Origin: JAWKWH01 sp040830725 | Lineage (GTDB): Bacteria; Pseudomonadota; Alphaproteobacteria; Rhizobiales; Rhizobiaceae | NCBI GenBank assembly: GCA_040830725.1 | Contig: JBFOMG010000016.1 | Coordinates: 11,547 to 75,546, forward strand | DNA length: 64,000 nucleotides | Direction of reading: 5' to 3' | Shown here: one piece after another, positions 34,659 to 42,929 of the stretch | Position numbering within the stretch: the first letter of the stretch is position 1 | How the letters are laid out: each line of letters begins with the position of its first letter | Program-made: the position numbers and the translations under genes | The notes under the pieces: model-generated | Told to the model about the DNA's origin: nothing | Seen by the model: only the letters and a program-made list of their open reading frames with translations | Database searches by the model: none

Positions 34659-35707
34659 TGTCCTATATCAAGCCAAAGTTTCGCCATCCCCGTTTGCCGG
34701 TCAATTCACTCGGCTACACAGTTGCCGACTATGACGGATCGATCTCGACCCTTTGTGCCGGCTGCGGCCATGACAGCATCTCGGCGGCAATCCGCAATGC
34801 ATGCTTTCTTTCATCCATCCCGCCGCACAGAATTGCCAAATTGTCGGGCATCGGCTGTTCATCAAAAACACCGACCTACTTTCTTGGCCGCAGCCATGGC
34901 TTCAATTCGGTGCATGGCCGGATGCCATCGGTGGCGACCGGGGCAAACGTTGCCAACTGCGATTTGACCTATATCGGCTTGTCCGGCGACGGTGATACGG
35001 CGTCCATCGGCATGGGGCAGTTCATCCACCTGATCCGGCGCAATGTCGATATGACCTATATCGTTGCCAACAATGGATGTTACGGCCTGACCAAGGGCCA
35101 GGACAGCGCGACCGCCGATTTGGGCTCGGTCAGCAAAACCGGCTATACCAACCCGTTCGAAGGAATTGATCTGGCGAGCCTGGCGCTGCTTCAGGGCGCC
35201 AGCTTTGTCGGCCGCAGTTTTTCCGGCGACAAGGAGCAGCTGGAGCCGTTGATACGGGCGGCGATGGCGCACAAGGGTTTCGCCTTCATCGACGTCGTGT
35301 CTCCCTGCGTCACATTTGCCAACCATGCCGGGTCCACCAAAAGCTACGCTGCGACAAGAGAACATCTCGATGTCATGCCGCTGGATTTCGTGCCCATGCG
35401 CGATGAAATCCGCACCCAGTACGATCCCGGCACCAGCCAGTCCGTGACCCTGCATGACGGCTCGGTCATTCACCTGCACAAGGCCGCAGATGACTACCGG
35501 GCGGTTGACCGTAACGAAGCTTTGATGGCGATGCAGGTTGCGCGAGAGAAAAACAAAATCCTGACCGGATTGTTGTTCCTTGATCCCAATTCCCAGGACC
35601 TCAATCAAACCCTGCAGCTGGCCACACGCCCGCTGAACGATCTGAGCAAGAACGAACTCTGCCCCGGCAGCCGGGTTCTGAAAAGCATCAACGACGGATT
35701 GCGATAA
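34658..35707 (+). CDS. 2-oxoacid:acceptor oxidoreductase, beta subunit (KorB-like, TPP-binding)
   Basis: The 349-aa subunit binds thiamine diphosphate. CAGCGHDSISAAIR is at about 29-42. GDGDTASIGMGQFIHLIRRN followed by YIVANNGCYGLTKGQ form the TPP/Mg motif. FIDVVSPCVTF precedes the C-terminal region. ATG 34658 overlaps the KorA-like stop (TGATG), so synthesis is coupled. Unlike pyruvate-type oxidoreductases it has no ferredoxin domain of its own; the clusters are on the first gene of the operon. Confidence 0.92.
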   Translation: MSYIKPKFRHPRLPVNSLGYTVADYDGSISTLCAGCGHDSISAAIRNACFLSSIPPHRIAKLSGIGCSSKTPTYFLGRSHGFNSVHGRMPSVATGANVANCDLTYIGLSGDGDTASIGMGQFIHLIRRNVDMTYIVANNGCYGLTKGQDSATADLGSVSKTGYTNPFEGIDLASLALLQGASFVGRSFSGDKEQLEPLIRAAMAHKGFAFIDVVSPCVTFANHAGSTKSYAATREHLDVMPLDFVPMRDEIRTQYDPGTSQSVTLHDGSVIHLHKAADDYRAVDRNEALMAMQVAREKNKILTGLLFLDPNSQDLNQTLQLATRPLNDLSKNELCPGSRVLKSINDGLR

Positions 35708-35730
35708 GGCCTACCCGCTGTGCGGCAATT

Positions 35731-36903
35731 TTAAGGCGCGCCCCGGTTGACCGCGCGCGCCAGCGCCTGCTCGAGATCATTGATCAGGTCATCGGCATCC
35801 TCAATGCCGATGGACAGCCGCAGCAGGCGCGGGTGGACGGGAAATCCTTCACCGGAAACTGTCTTGCGATGTTCGATCAGGCTCTCCACACCGCCCAGCG
35901 ATGTCGCCGGATAAAACACTTCGCAAAAGCGGGCGACGTCGATTGCGGTTTGCTCGGTGCCCTTCACCACAATCGACATCATTCCGCCAAACTGGCCATC
36001 GGTCTGGCGTTTGGCGATCTCGTGGCCAGGGTCGCCCGGAAGCCCCGGATAGTGGACCGCTTCAATCGCGTCGTGGTTCTCGAAATGCCGCGCGATCGCC
36101 ATGGCATTGCTGGACGACCTCTCCACACGCAGGAACAGGGTTCGCATGCCGCGTATCAAAAGCCACGCGTCGAAAGAATGCAGCGCGGTGCCCTGAAGCT
36201 TGCGGATTTGCCGGATCTCGTCCCAATGGTCTCCTGTCTCGCGCACCGACAGCGCACCGGCGGTGATATCGGAATGGCCGTTGAGATATTTGGTCGCCGA
36301 GTGAAAGGAGTAATCAGCTCCGAAATCCAAGGCGCGAGTAATGTTTGGTGGCGTGCCGGTACAATCGGCCATCAGCTTCGCGCCAGCCTGATGGGCAATT
36401 CCGGCAGCGGCCGCAATGTCGGTGACTTCCCAATTGGGATTGTTGGGCGTCTCGACCCAGACCAGCTTTGTTTCTCCCGGTCTGACCGCTGCCGCCAGTT
36501 CATCCAGATTTCCGGCGGTATAGGAGCTCACTTCGATGCGGTTTTTGGCTTCATAGCCTTGGATCTGCTCCAGAACGCCGTGATACATCACTTTCGGAAT
36601 GACCAGATGCGCTCCGGTGTCCAACTGCTCGATCACAGCGGTGCAGGCTGACATTCCGGATGAAAACAGAAGCGTATCCTCTGCACCTTCCAGTTCGGCG
36701 ATGATCGCTTCGGCATGCCCGGTGGCCTGGCTGCCGTCGCGGCGGTACATGTAGTCGGTTCGAACCTCATACATCTCGTCGCGGGCATAGGTGGAGGTCG
36801 GCTGGATTGACGGCACCACGGCGCCGGTTTCGGCCTCTTCGAAGTGAAGCGCCTGGGCGATGCGCGTCCGGGCCGATAACTTTCGATTGCTGCCTTGCTT
36901 CAC
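35731..36903 (-). CDS. Cys/Met metabolism PLP-dependent enzyme (cystathionine gamma-synthase/lyase-like)
   Basis: The 390-aa protein follows the family plan: PSIQPTSTYARDEMYEVRTD, YRRDGSQATGHAEAIIAELEGAEDTLLFSSGMSA with the PLP-phosphate loop, WVETPNNPNWEV, and the Schiff-base lysine in HSATKYLNGHSDITAG. VESLIEHRKTVSGEGFPVHP replaces the usual SLGGVESLI-P-HSH segment. It acts in trans-sulfuration or methionine/homocysteine chemistry; which reaction is not clear. It converges on the KorB-like gene with a 23-nt gap. Confidence 0.9.
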   Translation of the reverse strand: MKQGSNRKLSARTRIAQALHFEEAETGAVVPSIQPTSTYARDEMYEVRTDYMYRRDGSQATGHAEAIIAELEGAEDTLLFSSGMSACTAVIEQLDTGAHLVIPKVMYHGVLEQIQGYEAKNRIEVSSYTAGNLDELAAAVRPGETKLVWVETPNNPNWEVTDIAAAAGIAHQAGAKLMADCTGTPPNITRALDFGADYSFHSATKYLNGHSDITAGALSVRETGDHWDEIRQIRKLQGTALHSFDAWLLIRGMRTLFLRVERSSSNAMAIARHFENHDAIEAVHYPGLPGDPGHEIAKRQTDGQFGGMMSIVVKGTEQTAIDVARFCEVFYPATSLGGVESLIEHRKTVSGEGFPVHPRLLRLSIGIEDADDLINDLEQALARAVNRGAP

Positions 36904-37062
36904 TTTTCAACTCCAAATCGAAATAACTTCAAACGCCGTTCGGCCTTTAGAGTAAAACCGGAACGAATTGAACCACCCAATCACGGCACCCCCATCGGTT
37001 CGGTCATTTTCACCGGTAATCAAATTTCAAGAAACCGATTGTCACCAGTCTGAGTCAAATTC

Positions 37063-37382
37063 AGAGCGTTTCCACCGAATATTGAATCGTTTGACCGCAG
37101 GGAATCTGTTCTCTGGCCAGGCGCGCGCGGCGACGTGGTGCGAGCACCACGAGACCGGGCGCAACGCCGCCAGCGGGCAGAGATCCAAGGTCAGGCGGTT
37201 GCGGTTGCGGTTGCAGTTTCTGTTTCAGTGACATGACGCGTATCTGTTTGCTTGGGCGTCTTTTTCGTTTCTGCCGCGTCGAAATCCTCGCACGATGCTT
37301 CGGCATCGCGCTGCGGTATTCTCCTTGCATAATCAAAAAATCCATCCCATCAAACCGCTCCAATATTTGGTGGAAACGCTCT
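37063..37382. mobile_element. 320-bp element bounded by 32/33-nt inverted repeats (MITE-like)
   Basis: The left end (37063-37094) starts AGAGCGTTTCCACC and ends AATCGTTTGA. The right end (37350-37382) is its reverse complement with four differences, one of them an added base. No transposase is inside; a leftward 115-aa open frame (37061-37408) spans the whole element including both ends and looks fortuitous. GGTTGC is repeated three times near 37195-37215. The same 32-nt end occurs singly at 11493 and 63810, so the ends belong to a dispersed family. It fills most of the gap 36904-37407. Confidence 0.6.
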
Positions 37383-37407
37383 AGCATCTGATGATCAGGT
37401 ATTGCCA

Positions 37408-38082
37408 ATGATTGAAGCCAGCAAACTGCTCGAGATCGCCAATTGGGCCAGAGAACTCGATCCGGATCATGTCGACCGGGCGCGGGCCGGTATCATAATC
37501 AAGCAATATCCGGCGGGCTCAACCGTGCACGAGTTTGGTTTGCCGTCGGATTCGTGGATCGGGGTCATCGACGGGCTGATGAAAATGCGGATCCTGACAC
37601 CCGACGGGCGCGAAGTATCCCTTGCGGGCCTGCACGCCGGTGGCTGGTTCGGCGAAGGTTCGGTATTGAAGGGCGAACCGCGGCGATACGAGATCCTTGC
37701 GCTTCGCGACGTCACCTTGGCGGTGATGGACCGGAAGACCTTTTTCTGGCTGTTTGAGAACAGCCTGCCGTTTAACCAGTTTCTGGTACGCCAACTCAAT
37801 CAGCGCCTCGGCCAGTTCATCGGACAGGTCATTCACGACCGGATCCTGAGCACCACCGCGCGGGTTGCGCGAACGATTTCCACGCTGTTTGACCCCGCAT
37901 TGTACCCGGATGCAGGCGATTCCCTGGAGATCACGCAGGAGGAAATCGGCCTGATTGCAGGACTGACCCGGCCCGTGACCAACCAGGCGCTGCGTACGCT
38001 GGAAACAAGGGAATTGATCAGGCTTGAATACGGCAAGATTGTCGCGCTCGACCTTCAGAAACTGGCTGCATTGACGACATAA
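37408..38082 (+). CDS. Crp/Fnr family transcriptional regulator
   Basis: From ATG 37408 (224 aa) the protein has a cyclic-nucleotide-binding-like beta barrel (about 30-125: PAGSTVHEFGLPSDS, GGWFGEGSVLKGEPRRYE), a long dimer helix, and a C-terminal winged helix (LEITQEEIGLIAGLTRPVTNQALRTLE). There is no N-terminal Cys set, so it is not an Fe-S Fnr. The cNMP phosphate pocket has GEGSVLKGEPRRY instead of the canonical GE-x6-RxA, so the ligand may differ. Its start is 25 nt past the inverted-repeat element, which could supply its promoter. Confidence 0.9.
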   Translation: MIEASKLLEIANWARELDPDHVDRARAGIIIKQYPAGSTVHEFGLPSDSWIGVIDGLMKMRILTPDGREVSLAGLHAGGWFGEGSVLKGEPRRYEILALRDVTLAVMDRKTFFWLFENSLPFNQFLVRQLNQRLGQFIGQVIHDRILSTTARVARTISTLFDPALYPDAGDSLEITQEEIGLIAGLTRPVTNQALRTLETRELIRLEYGKIVALDLQKLAALTT

Positions 38083-38160
38083 CCTGAAGTCGCACTCGGC
38101 TTGATTGCAAATGTAATCTCAAAAACAGTGCTCGCTTGAGCAAGACGCTAGAGTTGCCGA

Positions 38161-38832
38161 ATGCTGCATGACAAGTTCAGTGAAACAGGTTCCATTCCAG
38201 CAGGCCCGGCATTATCCGAGCGCATCATTTCTGCCGACAAAATCCTCGTATCGACGTCTGCACCGCTGATCACTTCCTACATCTCCGGAAAAATCAAGGC
38301 CCGCCACCCCGGCGTGCCTTGCGACACGGAAACCGTGATTCCCAACGGAAATCCGATCCGGATATACCAATCTGCCATTGCGATTGTCGACGAAGAGCAA
38401 TGGCGTCAGTTGGCCGGTGAACCAAGCCTGAGCTCCGGCAGGTTCCATGCTTTCATTGTGATTTGTGATCGTGATTCGAGCGAAGCCGCCACATCAGGTT
38501 CCGGAAACACCATTGCCCTGGTGAAACCGGACATTGAAGAACTGATGCAGGCGCTCGGCCATATCCTGTCGGGCCGCGATCCAAGATCATTCAAGGGGCG
38601 GAAAAGGGACCCGATTTCGGTTGCCAACCAGCGATACACACCGCGCCCGGCCTTTACGAAACGGGAAGGCGAAGTGTTCGCCGGCATCCTCGAGGGGCTG
38701 CGCTACAAGCAGATCGCAGCAAGCCTTGGCATCAGCGAAGCGACGGTGAAGGTTCATGCCTACCGGATCTTTGACAAAACAGGCGTGAGCAGCAAGCACC
38801 GGCTGGTCTCCAACTACCACGCCGGGTGTTGA
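38161..38832 (+). CDS. LuxR family regulator with degenerate receiver-like N-terminus
   Basis: The last 60 residues are a LuxR/GerE helix-turn-helix: FTKREGEVFAGILEGLRYKQ, ISEATVKVHAYRIF. The first 140 residues have the strand/helix rhythm of a receiver domain (RIISADKILVST, YQSAIAIVDEEQW, HAFIVICDRD), but the phosphorylated Asp and acidic pair are not in place. It is probably not phosphorylated. It lies 78 bases after the Crp-like gene in the same direction. Confidence 0.83.
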   Translation: MLHDKFSETGSIPAGPALSERIISADKILVSTSAPLITSYISGKIKARHPGVPCDTETVIPNGNPIRIYQSAIAIVDEEQWRQLAGEPSLSSGRFHAFIVICDRDSSEAATSGSGNTIALVKPDIEELMQALGHILSGRDPRSFKGRKRDPISVANQRYTPRPAFTKREGEVFAGILEGLRYKQIAASLGISEATVKVHAYRIFDKTGVSSKHRLVSNYHAGC

Positions 38833-38871
38833 ATTCGGCGCCCGAAACCCGGGCGCCGGACCCAGAACCGG

Positions 38872-40071
38872 TCAAGCCGTCACTTGATCCGCACGTTGTT
38901 CGAGCAAACGCAACAATAGCGCCGTTACAAGGCCAATCACTGCCAGCAAGAACATAATCGCTAGCAGAACAATTGCGCCGTTGTCCGGCGAAATCAGTGC
39001 GGCGGTGACGGCGGTAGTAATGGCCCCGGAGCCAATGGCGAGCGCACCGGCCAATCCCGCCGCGCTGCCAGCCAGTTTGGGGCGAACCGACATGGCGCCC
39101 GCGCCGGACCCGGGGATCGTCAACCCATTACCGAAGCCGGCAAATACCGCGGCCCCGAATATGGTCCAGACATTGATTTCTCCGGCCAGGACAAAAGCCA
39201 GACCGGACCCCAACCCCAGGCAGGCGATGATCCGGCCGGTGATGATCATGGTCGTCAATTCAAACGTGCTGGAATAGCGGCCGGCACAATAGCTGCCGGC
39301 GATAAATCCGGCGCTGATCGTGCCCATGTAAAATCCCAATTCCGCCGTCCCCAGCCCCAAAACCGTTGCCGCGACCAGCGGCGAACCGGCAAGAAACGCA
39401 TAAAACATGGCATTGGAGGACGCCATGCAAATCGCATAACCCCAGAATCGTTTCGAGCGGAACAGTTCCGGATAGGCGCGGAATTGTGCACCGAATGTTG
39501 ACGACGGCTCCTGATTGGTTTCACCGAAATTGACGAAACACAGCACCAGAAGCAGCGCGCCGAACAGCGCCATAAGCACGAAATTCGACCGCCAGCCAAA
39601 TGCCTCATCCAGCATGCCGCCGACCAATGGTCCGATCATTGGCGCAATGGCCATCGCCATGACGATATAGCCGATCAGGCTGGCGGCTTCCTTCTCAGGT
39701 CTCGTGTCGCGCACGACAGCCAGGGATACGACCCAGCCGGATATGATCACTCCCTGGAACGTACGAAACAGCAAAAACCAACCCAGTTGGTAGGCCAGAA
39801 CGCAGCCGATCGAGGCAATCAGATAGATCAGCAACGCGCCGAGGATGACCGGCCTGCGGCCATAACGGTCCGACAAGGGGCCGGCAAACAGCTGCATGAC
39901 GGTGGTGACGGCCAGATAGCCGCCAACGGCCAGACTGATCGTTTCGTAGTCGGTGCCAAATGAGGCCGCCATCTGCGGCAAGGACGGCAGGAACATGTTC
40001 AGCGACAACACGGCCAGCGCCGTGAGCAGAATCAGCGTGATGATATTCGGTGGGGTTCGCTGGGTGGACAT
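38872..40071 (-). CDS. MFS transporter, Bcr/CflA drug-resistance type
   Basis: The 399-aa protein from ATG 40071 has 12 hydrophobic segments. It carries the MFS motif A GPLSDRYGRRPVILGA after helix 2 and the Bcr/CflA features LALNMFLPSLPQ-like (VLSLNMFLPSLPQM) and FRTFQGVIISGWVVSLAVVRD. Members export chloramphenicol, bicyclomycin, sulfonamides or cysteine. In-frame ATGs at 40095 and 40101 are alternatives. Its 5' leader carries a small open frame and an intrinsic terminator, suggesting attenuation. Confidence 0.9.
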   Translation of the reverse strand: MSTQRTPPNIITLILLTALAVLSLNMFLPSLPQMAASFGTDYETISLAVGGYLAVTTVMQLFAGPLSDRYGRRPVILGALLIYLIASIGCVLAYQLGWFLLFRTFQGVIISGWVVSLAVVRDTRPEKEAASLIGYIVMAMAIAPMIGPLVGGMLDEAFGWRSNFVLMALFGALLLVLCFVNFGETNQEPSSTFGAQFRAYPELFRSKRFWGYAICMASSNAMFYAFLAGSPLVAATVLGLGTAELGFYMGTISAGFIAGSYCAGRYSSTFELTTMIITGRIIACLGLGSGLAFVLAGEINVWTIFGAAVFAGFGNGLTIPGSGAGAMSVRPKLAGSAAGLAGALAIGSGAITTAVTAALISPDNGAIVLLAIMFLLAVIGLVTALLLRLLEQRADQVTA

Positions 40072-40100
40072 TGGTTTCTTGCTGGTTGGTCTCATGGGCA

Positions 40101-40125
40101 ATAAAAAACCCCGGTCAGACCGGGG
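40101..40125 (-). terminator. Intrinsic terminator in the leader of the MFS gene (attenuator candidate)
   Basis: On the minus strand CCCCGGT-CTG-ACCGGGG (7 bp, 40109-40125) is followed by TTTTTTATT. It lies between the promoter and the ATG of the MFS gene, about 30 nt before the start, so read-through must be regulated for the gene to be expressed. A second hairpin (ATGATCG/CGATCAT, 40136-40153) lies just upstream. Confidence 0.75.
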
Positions 40126-40152
40126 CGCGCGGGCAATGATCGATCGCGATCA

Positions 40153-40200
40153 TCATTCCACGCACCAAATCACCACCACATTTGCCGGATGCCGGACCAT
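40153..40200 (-). CDS. Putative 15-residue leader peptide MVRHPANVVVIWCVE
   Basis: A 16-codon frame (ATG 40200 to TGA 40153) lies 27 nt before the terminator stem and about 23 nt after the predicted transcript start. It contains Val-Val-Val-Ile-Trp-Cys-Val, a branched-chain-rich run like those in ilv-type leader peptides. Ribosome stalling there could shift the folding of the hairpins downstream. The ribosome-binding site (GAGTGG) is weak. No experiment backs translation. Confidence 0.45.
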   Translation of the reverse strand: MVRHPANVVVIWCVE

Positions 40201-40229
40201 CTGTATTCCACTCTGCGATTTCAAACGTC

Positions 40230-40258
40230 ACGCTAGGTTTGCTGACCGGTCAGGTCAA
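40230..40258 (-). promoter_or_regulatory. Sigma-70-like promoter with 12-bp palindrome for the MFS gene
   Basis: On the minus strand TTGACC (40253-40258) and TAGCGT (40230-40235) are 17 bp apart. The spacer holds CTGACCGGTCAG (40242-40253), a perfect 12-bp palindrome overlapping the -35 box and suited to a repressor such as a TetR-type dimer. Confidence 0.6.
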
Positions 40259-40326
40259 GCAGGATTCGCCAATCGTGGCAACAACCCCTTGCCTCTCTTC
40301 CCGCCTTCGGCCAAAACCCCGCCACC

Positions 40327-42225
40327 ATGCTGACGATCACCGATCTTTCACTGCGCATTGCCGGCCGGCTTCTGATCGACAACGCTTCCGTTTCGCTGCC
40401 GGCGGGCGCGAAGGCCGGATTTGTCGGGCGCAACGGATCGGGAAAGACGACTCTTTTTCGGGCGATCACAGGTGATCTGGCTGCGGAAACCGGCTCGATT
40501 TCAATGCCCAAAGGCACCCGCATCGGAGGCGTCGCCCAGGAGGCGCCCGGCACCGACGAAGCGCTGATTGATATCGTGCTTGCTGCCGACACCGAACGCA
40601 CCAGGCTTCTGGCGGAGGCAGATTCAGCTACCGACGCCGCCCGCATCTCGGAAATTCAGACCAGGCTTGCCGATATTGGCGCCCATTCGGCTGAAGCGCG
40701 CGCAGCGGCCATCCTTGCCGGTTTGGGATTCGACCATGTGGCACAGAAACGACCGGCACGATCTTTTTCCGGAGGATGGCGCATGCGCGTGGCGCTGGCC
40801 GCGGTATTGTTTTCCGAACCGGATCTGCTGCTGCTCGATGAGCCGACCAACTATCTCGACCTTGAGGGAACGCTTTGGCTGGAAAATTACCTTGCGCGTT
40901 ATCCGCACACGGTACTGCTGATCAGTCATGACCGGGATCTGCTCAACCAGGCTGTCAATTCCATCATCCACCTTCAAGGCGGCAAGCTGACACTGTGGCG
41001 CGGCGGATTTGACCAGTTCGAGCGGCAATATGCCGAACGGGCGGAACTGGCGGAGAAGACACGCGCCAAACAGGCGGCTGCCCGAAAGCATATGGAGGCG
41101 TTCGTGGAACGCTTCCGCTACAAGGCATCAAAAGCACGGCAGGCGCAGTCACGGCTCAAGGCGCTGGAGAGGCTGCAGCCCGTCGCCGCCGCGATCAACG
41201 AGCATGTGACGCCGATCCGCTTTCCGGAGCCAAAAAAGGATGTTCAATCTCCGGCGCTGGCGCTCAGAAATGTCTCCGTCGGCTACACACCGGGCGATCC
41301 GGTGCTCAAGCGGTTGAACCTGCGCATTGATGCCGACGATCGCATTGCGCTGCTCGGCGCCAACGGCAATGGTAAATCAACATTCGCCAAACTGATTGCC
41401 GGGCGGCTGGAGGCTGAGGCCGGAGAAATCATCAAGGCGCCTAACCTGACAACTGCCTTTTTTGCCCAACATCAGCTTGACGAATTGCGCCCCGCCGAGA
41501 GCCCTGTTCAGCATGTGCGGCGGCTGATCCCGCAAGCCGGCGAAGCCGAGGTCCGCTCCCGCGTTGCGCAGATGGGTCTGGCGACGGAGAAGATGGACAC
41601 AGAGGCGCAAAATCTTTCCGGTGGCGAGAAAGCCCGTCTGCTGATGGGGCTTGCGGCTTTTGCCGGCGCCAACTTGTTGATCCTCGATGAACCGACCAAC
41701 CATCTCGACATCGATACGCGGACAACGCTGATCGAAGCGCTGAACGCATTTTCCGGTGCGGTGATCCTGATCAGCCACGACCGGCATCTGATTGAGGCAA
41801 CCGCAGACAGGTTGTGGCTGGTGGCGGACGGTTCGGTCGCACCCTATGAAGGCGATCTGACCGAATACCGGAAACTGGTAACCGGCGGGTCTGATCGCAG
41901 CAGCAACGGCGCTAAAGCAAAAATCAGCGACAGCGGCAAGCAGTCCAAATCGGACCTTCGCAAGCAGGCGGCGCAACGGCGTGACGCGCTGAAACCACTT
42001 GCCAAAAAAATCAAGGAAACCGAAACCTTGATGGAAAAGCTTCGCAATCAGATTCAAACGATCGAAAGCGAACTCGCCGACCCGGCCCTCTATGAAAAGA
42101 ACCCGGTGAAGGCAGGTGAACTCGCCAAGAAGCGCTCCGGCCTCGCCGACAATCTGGAAGCGGCCGAACATCTCTGGCTTGAAGATACCGAGGCATACGA
42201 GACGGGAATGCAGTCTGAAGGCTGA
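40327..42225 (+). CDS. ABC-F family ATP-binding protein
   Basis: Two ABC domains lie on one 632-aa chain with no membrane segments. Domain 1 has GRNGSGKTTLFRAITG, SFSGGW and LLLLDEPTNYLDL. Domain 2 has GANGNGKSTFAKLIAG, NLSGGE and LLILDEPTNHLDI. The linker (about 240-300) and a C-terminal Lys/Glu-rich coiled coil are present, as in Uup/YheS-type members. ABC-F proteins act on the ribosome or on RNA/DNA rather than transport. It is divergent from the MFS gene and is followed 75 bases later by the LysE gene. Confidence 0.94.
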   Translation: MLTITDLSLRIAGRLLIDNASVSLPAGAKAGFVGRNGSGKTTLFRAITGDLAAETGSISMPKGTRIGGVAQEAPGTDEALIDIVLAADTERTRLLAEADSATDAARISEIQTRLADIGAHSAEARAAAILAGLGFDHVAQKRPARSFSGGWRMRVALAAVLFSEPDLLLLDEPTNYLDLEGTLWLENYLARYPHTVLLISHDRDLLNQAVNSIIHLQGGKLTLWRGGFDQFERQYAERAELAEKTRAKQAAARKHMEAFVERFRYKASKARQAQSRLKALERLQPVAAAINEHVTPIRFPEPKKDVQSPALALRNVSVGYTPGDPVLKRLNLRIDADDRIALLGANGNGKSTFAKLIAGRLEAEAGEIIKAPNLTTAFFAQHQLDELRPAESPVQHVRRLIPQAGEAEVRSRVAQMGLATEKMDTEAQNLSGGEKARLLMGLAAFAGANLLILDEPTNHLDIDTRTTLIEALNAFSGAVILISHDRHLIEATADRLWLVADGSVAPYEGDLTEYRKLVTGGSDRSSNGAKAKISDSGKQSKSDLRKQAAQRRDALKPLAKKIKETETLMEKLRNQIQTIESELADPALYEKNPVKAGELAKKRSGLADNLEAAEHLWLEDTEAYETGMQSEG

Positions 42226-42300
42226 GGCCAAACCCGGTTATTGCGCCTGCGCCGTTGATGTGGTGACATCCGCAATACTGACAGGAAGGGTCCGCAACAA

Positions 42301-42927
42301 GTGATCGATCAATCAACCCTGATTACCTATGTGGTAATTGTCCTGGGTTTTGTCTTCATACCGGGTCCGGCAACGCTGCTGACCGTTGCCAGAGCGGCCA
42401 GTTCGGGCACACGTGTCGGCATTGCCACCGGCGCCGGCGTTGCAGCCGGAGACATTGTCCACACCGCCATGGCGATCGTCGGAATTTCAGCGGTCATCGC
42501 CGCATCGGCTTTCCTGTTCAGCCTGATCAAATATCTGGGCGCAGCCTATCTGGTCTATATCGGCATCCGGGCCATTCTCGACAGAAAGCCGGTTGCCCCC
42601 GGCAGCGGCATGATTTCGATCACCGCGTCAACGGCGTTCAAACAGGCCATTGTCTCCGAGATACTCAACCCGAAGACGGCCGTGTTCTTTCTGGCGTTCC
42701 TGCCGCAATTCGTGAAACCGGAAAACGGCGCGGTATTCCTGCAACTGACCATACTCGGTGTCCTGTTTGTCCTGCTCGGCCTCCTCAGCACCGTCGTCTT
42801 CGCAATCAGTGCCGGTAGCCTGGGCAATTTTCTGAGGCGCAACCCGGCGGTGCTCAGATGGCAGGGCAAGGTGGTTGGCGGAATCTACTGCGCCCTTGGC
42901 CTTCGCATCGCCTTTCAGGAGCGCTGA
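42301..42927 (+). CDS. LysE family amino-acid exporter (RhtB-like)
   Basis: This 208-aa inner-membrane protein with six hydrophobic segments starts at GTG 42301. Typical residues are FVFIPGPATLLTVARAAS near the N-terminus, GVAAGDIVHTAMAIVGISA, KYLGAAYLVYIGIRAI and FKQAIVSEILNPKTAVFFLAFLPQF. The family exports amino acids or related compounds such as homoserine lactone. It is followed after 2 nt by the crotonase gene. Confidence 0.93.
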   Translation: MIDQSTLITYVVIVLGFVFIPGPATLLTVARAASSGTRVGIATGAGVAAGDIVHTAMAIVGISAVIAASAFLFSLIKYLGAAYLVYIGIRAILDRKPVAPGSGMISITASTAFKQAIVSEILNPKTAVFFLAFLPQFVKPENGAVFLQLTILGVLFVLLGLLSTVVFAISAGSLGNFLRRNPAVLRWQGKVVGGIYCALGLRIAFQER

Positions 42928-42929
42928 GG

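Noticed and set aside
37195..37220. CRISPR-like short tandem repeat
   Set aside because: Only three GGTTGC hexamers without spacers; no CRISPR array or cas gene is present in the window.
37061..37408. 115-aa minus-strand frame inside the inverted-repeat element
   Set aside because: It spans both terminal repeats, is rich in Pro/Arg/Lys without a domain, and has no ribosome-binding site; it looks fortuitous.
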